Shown: in pieces, positions 42,201-50,933 of the stretch
Position numbering within the stretch: the stretch's first letter is position 1
Layout of the letters: every line of letters begins with the position of its first letter
Source of the DNA: Brucella anthropi ATCC 49188
GTDB lineage: Bacteria > Pseudomonadota > Alphaproteobacteria > Rhizobiales > Rhizobiaceae
Reading direction: 5' to 3'
NCBI RefSeq assembly: GCF_000017405.1
Contig: NC_009671.1
Span: forward strand, 29,590-93,589
DNA: 64,000 bases
Program-made: the position numbers and the translations under genes
The notes under the pieces: model-generated
What the model was told of the DNA's origin: nothing
Database searches by the model: none
The model's input: the letters and a program-made list of their open reading frames with translations, nothing else

Positions 42201-43411
42201 GGGTTACGTCCCCAAACTTTATGGATCAGGCTCAGGATGTCGAAATTAACGCGATCCGCGCTCTCCAAGGCCCGTTTCAGGGCTTCTCGACCCACCTCTC
42301 CAGATTCCAGCTCGTAAAGTGTCTTCTTGGCGACTGCAGCGCCCGCGATAGCCGTCGATTCCAATGCCTCAGCAACCAGAACGTCGTCCCCGAACAGGCG
42401 GCGCATTACACCAGCCATATATTTCTGCGGGCCATCGTTCGGGTTTACGCGGGTGAGCAAGAACTTGAAATGATCGTGCTCGAACTTTGCTCCGAACTGC
42501 GCCAACACTTCCGACAAATCCGAGATCATTATCAGGAATTGGTTGCAGCTCGCGACGTCAAGCATTGCCGGATGAACAGTGACAATCAGGGATGTCGCCG
42601 CATATAGAGCCGCAAGCGTCGTGTAACCGAGTGAAGGCGGTGTATCGAGAATGACGATGTCGTAACGATCTTCGACTGTCTGAATTGCCTTAACCAGGCG
42701 CTCGAAGAAGAGGCCCAGCTCGTCTCGGTTTCGGTCAGCCAGATATGACGGAGTATCGAACTCGAAATCCATCAATTCCAGATTTCCCGGCACCAAGTCG
42801 ACACCCGGGAAGTATGTGGAACGAATGACGTCGTACAAAGGGAGACGCTCTTCGTCATACCGCAGCGCGGCATACGCGGTCGAATTTGGTTCAAGGTCGA
42901 ATTCAGGTTGAATGCCAAAAATCGACGTCAATGATGCCTGAGGGTCGAGATCTATGCACAGAACGCGATAGCCTTGCAGGCCAAGAAAGTGCGCAAGGTG
43001 GGCAGAAGTCGTCGTCTTGCTGGAGCCACCCTTGAAGTTGGATGTGGCGATAACCTGAAGCTTCTCGTTGCCACGGCGATACGGCAGCAGGCTCACGGCT
43101 TCGTCTGGACGAAGATCAGCTAGGAATTGCCGAAGTTCTTTGACTTGCTCGATGGTGTAGGTGCGACGATTGTTTTCCGCGCGATCAGGCTGAGGCCCCC
43201 TCCCCTCAATGGTGAGTTGACGCAAGGTGCTCTCAGGGACATCGAGGAGTCTGACGAGATCGAGTGTCGAAAAAGTGCGCGAGAATGACTTTCGCGAGGA
43301 AGGCGGATAAAAGGCCTCACGCATCTCCCTCAACTCAGCCGAGAGCTTGGCGGTGTAGCCTTCGATCTTTGACGCAGTGTCTGTGACGACGGAATTGTGC
43401 GACTGAAGCAT
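42197..43411 (-). CDS. repA: Plasmid partitioning protein RepA (cassette 2)
   Basis: A 404-residue ParA-type ATPase. Helix-turn-helix FSTLDLVRLLDVPESTLRQL (about residues 47-66), deviant Walker A NFKGGSSKTTTSAHLAHFLG, IDLDPQASLTSIFG and VILDTPPSLGYTTLAAL. It heads the minus-strand repABC operon. Compared with cassette 1 the two RepA proteins share layout but differ along their length, as expected for compatible replicons. Confidence 0.95.
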   Translation of the reverse strand: MLQSHNSVVTDTASKIEGYTAKLSAELREMREAFYPPSSRKSFSRTFSTLDLVRLLDVPESTLRQLTIEGRGPQPDRAENNRRTYTIEQVKELRQFLADLRPDEAVSLLPYRRGNEKLQVIATSNFKGGSSKTTTSAHLAHFLGLQGYRVLCIDLDPQASLTSIFGIQPEFDLEPNSTAYAALRYDEERLPLYDVIRSTYFPGVDLVPGNLELMDFEFDTPSYLADRNRDELGLFFERLVKAIQTVEDRYDIVILDTPPSLGYTTLAALYAATSLIVTVHPAMLDVASCNQFLIMISDLSEVLAQFGAKFEHDHFKFLLTRVNPNDGPQKYMAGVMRRLFGDDVLVAEALESTAIAGAAVAKKTLYELESGEVGREALKRALESADRVNFDILSLIHKVWGRNP

Positions 43412-43534
43412 TTAGTTCTCTTGACGGTTTTGAACCCGATACGGTTCACTTTCCGTCATAAGACCCGAATGCAACCGATTCTACAAGGAATTTTTCGTTA
43501 ACGAGAGCTTAACGGAGGCATTGGCTGACGCTCG

Positions 43535-43552
43535 ACTTTACAACTGTAAAGT
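43535..43552. repeat. Palindrome A upstream of repA-2 (candidate parS/operator)
   Basis: ACTTTACAACTGTAAAGT, flanked by CG on the left and TTTTTC on the right. It is the exact reverse complement of palindrome B at 43582-43599. Paired palindromes near repA fit centromere or RepA-operator sites of repABC replicons. Confidence 0.6.
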
Positions 43553-43581
43553 TTTTCACAGGGTGGCCGTCGTTGCGGGCG

Positions 43582-43599
43582 ACTTTACAGTTGTAAAGT
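43582..43599. repeat. Palindrome B upstream of repA-2 (candidate parS/operator)
   Basis: ACTTTACAGTTGTAAAGT, preceded by CG and followed by TTTTTC like palindrome A. The start-to-start spacing is 47 bp. The flanks being conserved in direct orientation suggests a functional tandem array. Confidence 0.6.
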
Positions 43600-43826
43600 T
43601 TTTCGAATTCTTTGCGAGCCGACGATGTGAGGAGCTGACGGTTCTAACCGAGTGCAGCAGCAAGGACAGCTTCGAATACGTCCTTTAACCTCCGCTCTTC
43701 ACCACTAGCAATATGAGCGCCGAACCGACCTCATTGATTACAGGAACGCAAAAATTGAGAATATTGAAAATGGAGGGAAGGCCTTCCTCCCTCTCCTATC
43801 TCGGGCCTCTCCTATCTCGGGTTTCG

Positions 43827-44636
43827 CTAAAGTCGGTTTTCGACACCCTTCTTAGTGATCCGTTTGATCTCGGCTTTCATCCCCTCAAACGCCTCACCAA
43901 TCATAATGGCAGCGTCTTTATCAGGCTGCTTCGAGATCTGACACTTATGCTTGATATGTAGGGCCGGAACTAGAAACCACGACATCGTGAGTGTGGTATC
44001 CCCCGTCACGCGGTCGATTTTTAGCTTGTTCAATGTGACATTGAACTCGCCGTACTCATTTCTAATTTTTGGACGCATGATTGTCGGTAACTCCGAGCTA
44101 GCGCGAAGCTGTGTTCCGCGCCCTCCTTCATATGCGTTAGGACCTTCAGCCAAATCAGCAATGAAGCTTAATCCCGCAGGATAGATTTCGTCACCCAGCT
44201 GATAGTCAACAATGACTAGCGCATGACGAGCTAGCTTGGAGTTCGGGGAACTCGGTTCTCTGATGCTGCGGACTTTAGCCGTCACATGAAGCCGATCTTT
44301 CGTATAGATTTTATCCCGCTTCAATTCGTCTTCATTGTGCTCGATTTGAAGATGGGGAAACCCACGCAATGGATGCTCGAACACGGCAACGCGGATTCTG
44401 TCGCCCTCGTCGTCTTTGCAGGTGAGTGCGAATTTTGTCTGTTTCGACACCTGGGCAATGTAAGGGCCGGGGTTCTCAAGGTTGCCGACTGGACCTGCGT
44501 CGTATTCTGCTGACACATCGTCCTTGGGTGGCATCGTTTGAACGATTGGTGGGGTAGCAGTGGATTCAGCCGTAGGCGAGGACGAAACTGCCACTTCCTT
44601 TCGAACCTTGGCCATTGAAGCCAACAGAGTGCGCAC
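43827..44636 (-). CDS. Hypothetical protein
   Basis: Up to 269 residues; Met residues at 44636 or at MAKVRKEV eight codons in are possible starts. After a Ser/Thr/Pro-rich N-terminal stretch the sequence is a beta-rich soluble domain (KFALTCKDDEGDRIRVAVF, VIVDYQLGDEIYPAGLSFIA, GDTTLTMSWFLVPALHI). No signal peptide or family is recognised. It is the last of three minus-strand genes between the IS6 copy and repA-2. Confidence 0.55.
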   Translation of the reverse strand: MRTLLASMAKVRKEVAVSSSPTAESTATPPIVQTMPPKDDVSAEYDAGPVGNLENPGPYIAQVSKQTKFALTCKDDEGDRIRVAVFEHPLRGFPHLQIEHNEDELKRDKIYTKDRLHVTAKVRSIREPSSPNSKLARHALVIVDYQLGDEIYPAGLSFIADLAEGPNAYEGGRGTQLRASSELPTIMRPKIRNEYGEFNVTLNKLKIDRVTGDTTLTMSWFLVPALHIKHKCQISKQPDKDAAIMIGEAFEGMKAEIKRITKKGVENRL

Positions 44637-44711
44637 CGTTTTGTCAGCAAAGTTTGCAACGTCATCCGTGGGGATCGCCTTGCAATCAAACTGCTCTTCG
44701 TAACTCTCGTA

Positions 44712-45272
44712 TTATGGAGCCTCTCCTGATGATGCCTGGTTCTGGCTGATCAAGGCCGTGAGCCTGCCGGATTTCTTGTCGAGCACGACGCCTTTAAATT
44801 GGACTTCGCTTCCTTCGAGCAACCGATCCTGTTCCAAAATGCCTTTGCCTATCTTGGCGGTATCAAACTTCGGATACGCTGTGACAGCTGTATAATGGCC
44901 AGCAGAAAAATGAGTAGGGGTGTCTTCCGATGCTCCAAAGAGGCTGCGACCCGCGATGCTTGTTGTCTCGGTCGCCATGCCTTCCGAAAGGATCAGCGTG
45001 TTCGTCGGCCGCGTTAGAGATGAAATCCGATCATCTTTCCTGGGATCGCCTTCAAAGCGTGGAAACTCATAGAAGTGGTCATCGAATTGCACAATTTTGA
45101 GCTTGGAATCGTAGTCGACGTTCTTGCAGGAAAACGCCTGTACAGCGGCCCGTGTCCACATATCGGAGAACTTCGAAGGATTGTCGATTATATCGCTTGG
45201 GTGCAACGCATAGGCATTCGAAACAAGGCTGACGCTGGCGATCAAAACCGCTGCAATTCTTTTCATTTTCAA
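44712..45272 (-). CDS. Secreted hypothetical protein
   Basis: A 186-residue protein with a signal peptide (RIAAVLIASVSLVSNAYA, cleavage before LHPSD). The mature part has FSCKNVDYDSKLKIVQFDDH and QFKGVVLDKKSGRLTALIS, suggesting a small beta-rich domain. No family is recognised. Middle gene of a three-gene set. Confidence 0.6.
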   Translation of the reverse strand: MKMKRIAAVLIASVSLVSNAYALHPSDIIDNPSKFSDMWTRAAVQAFSCKNVDYDSKLKIVQFDDHFYEFPRFEGDPRKDDRISSLTRPTNTLILSEGMATETTSIAGRSLFGASEDTPTHFSAGHYTAVTAYPKFDTAKIGKGILEQDRLLEGSEVQFKGVVLDKKSGRLTALISQNQASSGEAP

Positions 45273-45338
45273 TAGCTTCCGTAGATTTAGTAGATGTCGT
45301 TTACGAGTAAATTAAGTTGCTGGCGGAGAGGGGTCGCG

Positions 45339-46040
45339 TCACTTGGTTGCCTCGGAATAGCCAGTCTTAAAATCGTTCACGACACCGTCAACAGCATCGG
45401 ATATGGGCTTGGTCGATTGATCCCAAAGATTCCCAATCGTTCCGGTGACCTTGCCGACCGCCGCACCGATGTTTTTAGCGTTGAGCTCTTTGTCTTTCTT
45501 GTCCTGCAGCTTTCTAATCATTGACTGAAACGTGGCCTGGCACGCTTTAACGGATAAATCCTGATACTGGACATATGGAAGCCAAACTTGAAGGTCGGCA
45601 TTCGCGAGTTGCCATGCGGCGATGACATCATCAGCGCTATAATTTTTGTTATTGCGTTCGAGGTTACGCGCCCGATAATCGCAATCCTCCTCAGCCAATC
45701 TCGATATCGCCTTCGGATTAATCGGATCTGTTTCCTGATATCCTAACTGAATCTGTTCCAGAGCGCGTTGTCGCACAGTCTTATCTGGATATCGGTCATT
45801 GACGACTTTGACGGCATCTCCGTCTCTCGGGCGAACGGAATATGCTATATCGACGATCAGCTTGTTCAACAGGGCAGGGGTGCTCCCCTTCTTCTCAGCG
45901 TCATCGAGCTGGGTATTGATTTTGTCGCTGAAACCTTTTGCGGCCTCGGCCTTCTTCCAATTATCCTGTTGCCCTTTGAAGATCATGAAGCCAAACAATG
46001 CGGATACACCGACTCCCCACACAACATTTGTGTTGACCAT
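45339..46040 (-). CDS. Membrane-anchored hypothetical protein
   Basis: A 233-residue protein with one N-terminal membrane segment (VVWGVGVSALFGFMIFKG) followed by a long, mostly helical soluble region (QRALEQIQLGYQETDP, LNAKNIGAAVGKVTGTIGNL). One central region has paired Cys residues (EEDCDYRARNLE, VKACQATFQSM). No family is recognised. First gene of the set with 44712 and 43827. Confidence 0.55.
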   Translation of the reverse strand: MVNTNVVWGVGVSALFGFMIFKGQQDNWKKAEAAKGFSDKINTQLDDAEKKGSTPALLNKLIVDIAYSVRPRDGDAVKVVNDRYPDKTVRQRALEQIQLGYQETDPINPKAISRLAEEDCDYRARNLERNNKNYSADDVIAAWQLANADLQVWLPYVQYQDLSVKACQATFQSMIRKLQDKKDKELNAKNIGAAVGKVTGTIGNLWDQSTKPISDAVDGVVNDFKTGYSEATK

Positions 46041-46165
46041 AGTTTTTTACCCCAAGAACCCGTTAACCGAATTCTAGGATCAGTTATCCTTTGCGCAACA
46101 ACATTTTGTAATTATCCAAGAAGAATACACGAAATAGTTGTTCATCAACGGATATGAGGTGCTGG

Positions 46166-46982
46166 GGCACTGTTACTTTAACGAGAGTGCAGACGTAACG
46201 TATTCTTTGGCACATCTGTCATGCGGATTTCAGGCACGTGATTTCGCGCCACATGTCAGTGGCGGCTTGTCGTAACTCACGATGATCGGCGGCATTGAAT
46301 TGGTTTCGGGGGAAATAATTTAGGTTGTAGATCGGATCATTTATCGACGTGAAATTTTGCACATGTCGCGTCGATTTAAAGCGCTTCATAACCCGCTCTC
46401 GTCGTCGGATCGGCTGATGCGAATTCTCTGCCCGATTGTTCAAACCCTTATGCTGGCGATGATAGCAAACGCTAAGTCCCATCGTTCGTTTGGCAGCGCC
46501 ATATGATCGTAGTTTATCGGTGACCATGATCCGGGGTGCACAGCCCTGTGCAGAGAGAAGCTTGCGCATGAAGCGCTTGGCGGCCTTGGTATTACGGCGT
46601 TTCTGGACCAGAACATCCAAAACAAAACCATCCTGATCAACTGCTCGCCAAAGAATGTGATGCTCACTTTTGGATAGATATTACACATTCATCCAGGTGC
46701 CATTTATCGCCAAGCCGCGGTGTGCGGCGACGGATATTACTGGCATAAGCACGTGCGAATTTCTCCGCCCATTCGTACACGGTCTTATATGTGACGAAGA
46801 TGCCACGATAAGCCAGCATGTCTTCAACCATGCGAAAGCTTAGCGGAAAGCGGAAATACAACCACACCGCCTCTGCAATAATCTCAGATGGATAACGATG
46901 GCGGCGGTAAAGCGAAGAACGAGGTTCGGTCATCACCCGTTATCGCAACTGATGTTTACACTTAGGTTAAGGTAACAGTGCC
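46166..46982 (-). mobile_element. IS6-family (IS26-like) element, copy 1, frameshifted
   Basis: Bounded by GGCACTGTTAC at 46166 and its complement ending 46982. The same ends and nearly the same interior occur in copy 2 at 59243-60058, in the opposite orientation. The flanks GGTGCTGG and GATCGAGG are not an 8-bp target duplication, so the copy has probably recombined. Confidence 0.9.
46219..46936 (-). pseudogene. IS6-family transposase, inactivated by a one-base insertion
   Basis: Two frames together equal the intact 238-residue transposase of copy 2. The first (from 46936) ends LDECVISIQK and the second resumes VLDVLVQKRRNT. The cause is visible: this copy reads ATCCAAAAGTG where copy 2 reads ATCAAAAGTG, a single extra C near 46675. 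A few substitutions also separate the copies (YHRQH for DHRQH, STRHV for SARHV, INDP for IHDP). Confidence 0.92.
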
Positions 46983-47006
46983 GATCGAGGCTCTACGCTT
47001 CCGGGG

Positions 47007-48146
47007 CTAAAGCAACCGCGACGCTCGTCCGCTACGCCGCTTGGCGTTGTTATAATAGTCGGACGCCTGCTGCACGGAGCGATGGCGCGATTGTTCCATG
47101 GCTTCCGGCAGCGGAATGCCACGATTGGCCGCTTCGGTGAGATAGCCGGAGCGCAACCCGTGCGCCGAAAACGCCTTCGGATCCAGACCGGCGATCACGG
47201 CCCGTGCTTTGACGATTGCATTGACCGTTTGGGCATCAATCGCCTGGCGTCCGACATTGTTCCATCGATCGACAGAGCGAAACAGGCTTCCGCTTTCGAT
47301 CTTCGCCGCTGCAATCCATGCATAGAGCGCGTCGACGGGGCGACCGGTCAGATAGACGACCTCGTCCTGCTCGGCACTGGCCGTCTTGGTGCGCCCGAGG
47401 CGGATCGACAAAGAGGGCAGGGGATTGCCGTCCTTGTCGATTACGGGCTCTTCCAGGGTGAGCTGTTCCAATGAGAGCCGTGCAACCTCGCTGCGCCTGC
47501 GGCCGCCCGAGGCAAACGCGACCATCAGAATGGCCCGATCGCGCAGCGTGCGCAAATCGTCGCCAACACAGGTTCCCAGAAGTTTTGTCATGATGTCGCC
47601 GGTAATGGCCTGCGCACTCTTGCGGCTGCGCGGACGATTGGTGGCACGCACGGCAAGACGCAGAGCGGATTTGACCGACGGTGCCGAAAACGGTCCTTCC
47701 AGCCCTCGCCAGCGGGTCAATGTCGACCAGTTGGACAGGCGCCGCCGCACGGTTGCTGGCGCATGCGGTCCTGATGCGCGCAAAAAACCCTGGCTGCGCA
47801 ATTCCGCTTCCACGCCGGCTGGCATGCCGTGATCGGGATCGATCTCGCGTTGCTGGTGTCGCCACAGATGATGGGCGATGAATTTCAGGAGCAGGGCTTC
47901 GGGTGCCGGGAAGGCGAGGGGGCTGCCGGTTGCGGCCAGCGACCAGGCTTCGAGATAGGCCAGATCCGAGGTTAGCGCACGCAGCGTATTCTCGCCCATG
48001 CCTTCATTGACCAGATGGCGGAGTGTCTCGACATCCTGATCCGTCAAAATCTCGGCCAGCATGTCGCGCCGGTTCATCGGCAGGACGGCTGCAATCGTAT
48101 CCAATTGTTGGGCACGCCATTCGATCGGTTTATCCGCGGTCATCAT
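47007..48146 (-). CDS. Tyrosine-type site-specific recombinase (integrase)
   Basis: A 379-residue recombinase. The N-terminal SAM-like/core-binding region (NTLRALTSDLAYLEAWSLA) is followed by the catalytic domain with ASGGRRRSEVARLSLEQL (first Arg), SAHGLRSGYLTEAA (His-x-x-Arg) and SRHRSVQQASDYYNN (His and the nucleophilic Tyr). It overlaps the vapC stop at 48146, so it may be co-transcribed with vapBC-2. Recombinases of this type are frequent on rhizobial plasmids beside RHE_PE00001-type genes, as here. An IS6 end lies 25 bases after its stop. Confidence 0.9.
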   Translation of the reverse strand: MMTADKPIEWRAQQLDTIAAVLPMNRRDMLAEILTDQDVETLRHLVNEGMGENTLRALTSDLAYLEAWSLAATGSPLAFPAPEALLLKFIAHHLWRHQQREIDPDHGMPAGVEAELRSQGFLRASGPHAPATVRRRLSNWSTLTRWRGLEGPFSAPSVKSALRLAVRATNRPRSRKSAQAITGDIMTKLLGTCVGDDLRTLRDRAILMVAFASGGRRRSEVARLSLEQLTLEEPVIDKDGNPLPSLSIRLGRTKTASAEQDEVVYLTGRPVDALYAWIAAAKIESGSLFRSVDRWNNVGRQAIDAQTVNAIVKARAVIAGLDPKAFSAHGLRSGYLTEAANRGIPLPEAMEQSRHRSVQQASDYYNNAKRRSGRASRLL

Positions 48147-48550
48147 TATGCCGTCGATGATTCAGGGTGTAGTTTGAGATCGGTTTTTCCGAAATCATGT
48201 CCCTTGAACAGCAGCGGCGCCCTGGCAATCGAGGCGACGGCGTAGGAAAAACAGTCCCCCATGTTCAGACCGGCGGCATGGCGGCCTTTGCCGAACCGGT
48301 CGAATGCCCGTTCTGCCGCGCGATATTGGGCTTCATCGAAGGCAATAGTCGTCACGTTCGGCAAACCGATGAGTTGATCGACAATAGCTGCAGCATTCGC
48401 GAAGCCTTTGCCTGTGAGAACCATGCGCAATTCCAGAAGGGTTGGCCAGCCGATAAGGATCGCATCGCGACGCACCAGGCGCTCGAACGGGTCAGCTTCC
48501 GGTTCGCGCAAGGCTATCGCGAGGATGACCGAGGTATCAATGGCGATCAT
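48146..48550 (-). CDS. vapC: VapC-family PIN-domain toxin (second pair)
   Basis: A 134-residue PIN-domain RNase with IAIDTSVILAIALREPEAD (first Asp), the Glu in PTLLELRMVLTGKG, NMGDCFSYAVASIARAPLL and KGHDFGKTDLK. It overlaps vapB by four bases (ATGA) and its last base coincides with the start region of the integrase gene. It differs in sequence from VapC-1 at 37259. Confidence 0.92.
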   Translation of the reverse strand: MIAIDTSVILAIALREPEADPFERLVRRDAILIGWPTLLELRMVLTGKGFANAAAIVDQLIGLPNVTTIAFDEAQYRAAERAFDRFGKGRHAAGLNMGDCFSYAVASIARAPLLFKGHDFGKTDLKLHPESSTA

Positions 48551-48804
48551 CGCGGCAGTCCGTGTTCATCATAGAGATCATCATGCGCAGAGGTCGTGCC
48601 TTCTGGCACGGACCGCCGGCCTTCCGCCATCAGGTCGAGAAGCGCGTCCATGGGGGTGAGCGCCTGTTGCTGGCGCAATTCCTGATCGTAACGCTCCAGT
48701 GCCCGTTCAACGAGCTTGTTGATTGGCTGGCCGGTGCGTTTGGCCAGGGAATGGGCCAGATCACGTGCTTTGGAACTGCGCACGGACAGTTGCTGTTCGG
48801 ACAT
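48547..48804 (-). CDS. vapB: VapB-family antitoxin (second pair)
   Basis: An 85-residue antitoxin of the PSK/VapB type: LSVRSSKARDLAHSLAKRTG and INKLVERALERYDQELRQQQ form the ribbon-helix-helix-like N-terminal part; the C-terminal DLYDEHGLPR should bind the toxin. Coupled to vapC by ATGA. It diverges from the gene at 48987, with a 10-bp inverted repeat in between. Confidence 0.88.
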   Translation of the reverse strand: MSEQQLSVRSSKARDLAHSLAKRTGQPINKLVERALERYDQELRQQQALTPMDALLDLMAEGRRSVPEGTTSAHDDLYDEHGLPR

Positions 48805-48881
48805 TGCCTTTTCCTCGCTGCTTTTCAGGCAAGCATAGCAATCAGAGGCTAAGATGGCAAGGTTCTCCTCCGAGATGGCTA

Positions 48882-48910
48882 ATCATCGATACTGTATAAT
48901 TATCGATGAT
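48882..48910. promoter_or_regulatory. 10-bp inverted repeat between vapB-2 and the RHE_PE00001 gene
   Basis: ATCATCGATA (48882-48891) and TATCGATGAT (48901-48910) are exact complements separated by CTGTATAAT, which itself looks like a -10 box. This is a strong candidate operator in the divergent promoter region, either for VapBC or for the helix-turn-helix protein at 48987. Confidence 0.65.
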
Positions 48911-48986
48911 GAAAGGTGCTACTTCCAACCATCGCCAGTGCCGGACAGTAAATAAACACTGGTGTCCGTTCGAGAATTTGTTTACC

Positions 48987-50147
48987 ATGTTTTCAATGCG
49001 TTACGATCTCGATGATTTGCCTCTGAAGGCCCTGTTGCAGCCCTTGACGCGCGCCAGTGCGGCTCTGGTACGCCTCGACGAGCGCCTTGCCCACTCGCCG
49101 GTCGGCGCGGGGCTGATCGAACGGTTGCATTTTGCCGATGCCTGCGCCTCATTGTGGCTCGATGGCGAACTGGTCGAGATGGAAGACCTCGTCCTGCATG
49201 AGGCGGCCCGCGATATCCGCTCGCCCAGCCACGCGCTGACAATTGCCCGGGACGTGTTGCAGACAAGGCGGCGCATTTCCGCGCAGGCGCCGGACTGGGC
49301 GCTGAGCCAAAACGGTTTGCGCAGTCTGCGACAGGCAGGGCCTGCAGCCTCATTGGGTGGCGGCGGCATCGTCGCGGAGGGCGAAAGCGCCACTGTGCAC
49401 GATGCGACTGTCGAACGGCCGGATCAGGACGGGGAGGGGAGAAAAAATCGTTGGGATGAGAGACTCGACTTGCCCGGCATCGATCTCGACGCCATCGACG
49501 CTGTGCTGGCACGGTCCGAAGACGTTCTGACCAAAGCGAAACAGCCGCAGAGGATGGCTAAGCCGGAGACTGACCCGCTGATCCGCGATCCCGACTGGGA
49601 TGAAGAGGAACGGCTCGAGGAATGGCGAACCGTTTTGCGGTCGATCAACGATCTGCCGCCGGTGCTGCAGGCCATTCTGGCGCTTGATGCGTGGAACGAG
49701 CTTGCCGTTTTGCAGCGAGCGCCGTGGTTGGGCCGCTTGTTGGCCGCCTCATTGCTCCGGCGCGAAGGGCTGACAAGCCAAGCGCATTTGCTGGCCTTCA
49801 ATGCCGCCCTGAAAACCATCCGTGTCGAACGGCGGCGCCATCGCAACTTTGAAACCCGACTGCATGCCAGTCTCGACGGGCTGATTGCCGGAATTGAAGC
49901 GTGTTTTAAAGAGCATGACCGGTTGCTGCTGGCGCGCCAGATGATGGAAAGACGGCTTCTCGGCCGACGTGCCTCGTCAAATCTTCCCGGTCTGATCGAA
50001 CTGGTGCTGGCGAGGCCCCTGGTTTCGGCCGGTATGATCGCTGCGGAACTCGACATCACGCCCCGTGCCGCCCTTCGACTTGTGGAAGAGCTAAATTTGC
50101 GCGAAATGACCGGCAGGGGACGGTTTCGCGCGTGGGGCGTTGTTTAG
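48987..50147 (+). CDS. RHE_PE00001-family protein (DUF1612 + helix-turn-helix)
   Basis: About 386 residues from the ATG at 48987 (MFSMRYDLDDLPLKALLQPL). The N-terminal DUF1612-type domain has RLDERLAHSPVGAGLIERLHF and ACASLWLDGELVEMEDLVLH. The C-terminal winged-helix has LVLARPLVSAGMIAAELDIT and PRAALRLVEELNLREMTGRG. This family is known from Rhizobium plasmids and has no proven function; the domain layout suggests a DNA-binding regulator or Fic-like N-terminal module. It diverges from vapBC-2/integrase. Confidence 0.8.
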   Translation: MFSMRYDLDDLPLKALLQPLTRASAALVRLDERLAHSPVGAGLIERLHFADACASLWLDGELVEMEDLVLHEAARDIRSPSHALTIARDVLQTRRRISAQAPDWALSQNGLRSLRQAGPAASLGGGGIVAEGESATVHDATVERPDQDGEGRKNRWDERLDLPGIDLDAIDAVLARSEDVLTKAKQPQRMAKPETDPLIRDPDWDEEERLEEWRTVLRSINDLPPVLQAILALDAWNELAVLQRAPWLGRLLAASLLRREGLTSQAHLLAFNAALKTIRVERRRHRNFETRLHASLDGLIAGIEACFKEHDRLLLARQMMERRLLGRRASSNLPGLIELVLARPLVSAGMIAAELDITPRAALRLVEELNLREMTGRGRFRAWGVV

Positions 50148-50191
50148 CAACGCTTCACGCACTTCACCGCTTAGATGAAGCTACTTCATAT

Positions 50192-50626
50192 TCAGTTTCT
50201 AACAAACTGATGGTCGTCGATCGGTAGCTCGGATACGGGGATCAGTTCCAAATTGGCACGAATGATACGACGGATTACAGTGCGATTGGAACCTGAAGCA
50301 ATTTGGAAACGCACATTAGCGAAGTCGACCCAGCTCGCGGGAGATAGCCGCTTGCGAAATGCGTCTGCACTGAGGTCGCCCTCTTTCAGCATAGGCCCTG
50401 CTATCTCGCGAAACACATCGAACAATGCTTGCACGCCAACAGTTTTTCGTATGAAAGAGTCAGGGGCTGCATTCCGCCAAAAAAGTTCGTCAGCGACGTT
50501 TACGAAATTTCGGGTCGCCGCATAAATGAGCGCATCGTCACCCGTTCGGTAAAGTTCTCGAAACGGCGGTCCGTTTGGTCTTCCGTCCGGTAGGGAGGAT
50601 CCTTTGCTGAAAAAAGACGCTCGCAA
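50192..50626 (-). pseudogene. C-terminal fragment of an unrecognised protein (DGQHR/DndB-like?)
   Basis: A 144-codon frame with only a TTG start; an in-frame stop lies 15 codons upstream, and upstream sequence looks coding in other frames, so the 5' part is probably frameshifted away. It reads YRTGDDALIYAATRNFVNVA and SFIRKTVGVQALFDVFREIA. The last motif reminds me of the C-terminal part of DGQHR-domain (DndB-like) proteins, with low confidence. Confidence 0.35.
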
Positions 50627-50933
50627 CGCGGCCGTGTCGGATTTCGGATTTGAGCTGATGAGGCGTCACGGCTTGTGTGGAGAGCTTCGTTCCAATAGTC
50701 CCGATGTAGAATGTTCACCGAAATTGTCAGCGGTGGAACGCCTAGTGCTGACGCAGCGAAGGAGCGGTCTCAGGCTATCGGAAGTTGAGGTGCTTGGTTC
50801 TGGCACTGGATCGATAAAAAGATTACGATACAAAGCATAAATATGCATACAAGCTCACCTGCTAAAGCGGAAAGATGAAGAGTGTATACTCAAGCATTAA
50901 GTGTGCTTTTAACGACAAGGAAAATGTGAACGA

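Larger units (their letters stand above)
43412..43826. promoter_or_regulatory. Control region upstream of repA (cassette 2)
   Basis: A 415-bp region that contains the repA promoter and two 18-bp palindromes (listed separately). A duplicated phrase CTCCTATCTCGGG near 43792-43820 lies at the 3' end of the opposing hypothetical gene. No other gene is supported. Confidence 0.5.

Noticed and set aside
46440..46688. Minus-strand frame with Met start overlapping the IS6 transposase
   Set aside because: It is an out-of-frame reading of the frameshifted transposase; the equivalent frame also exists in the intact copy.
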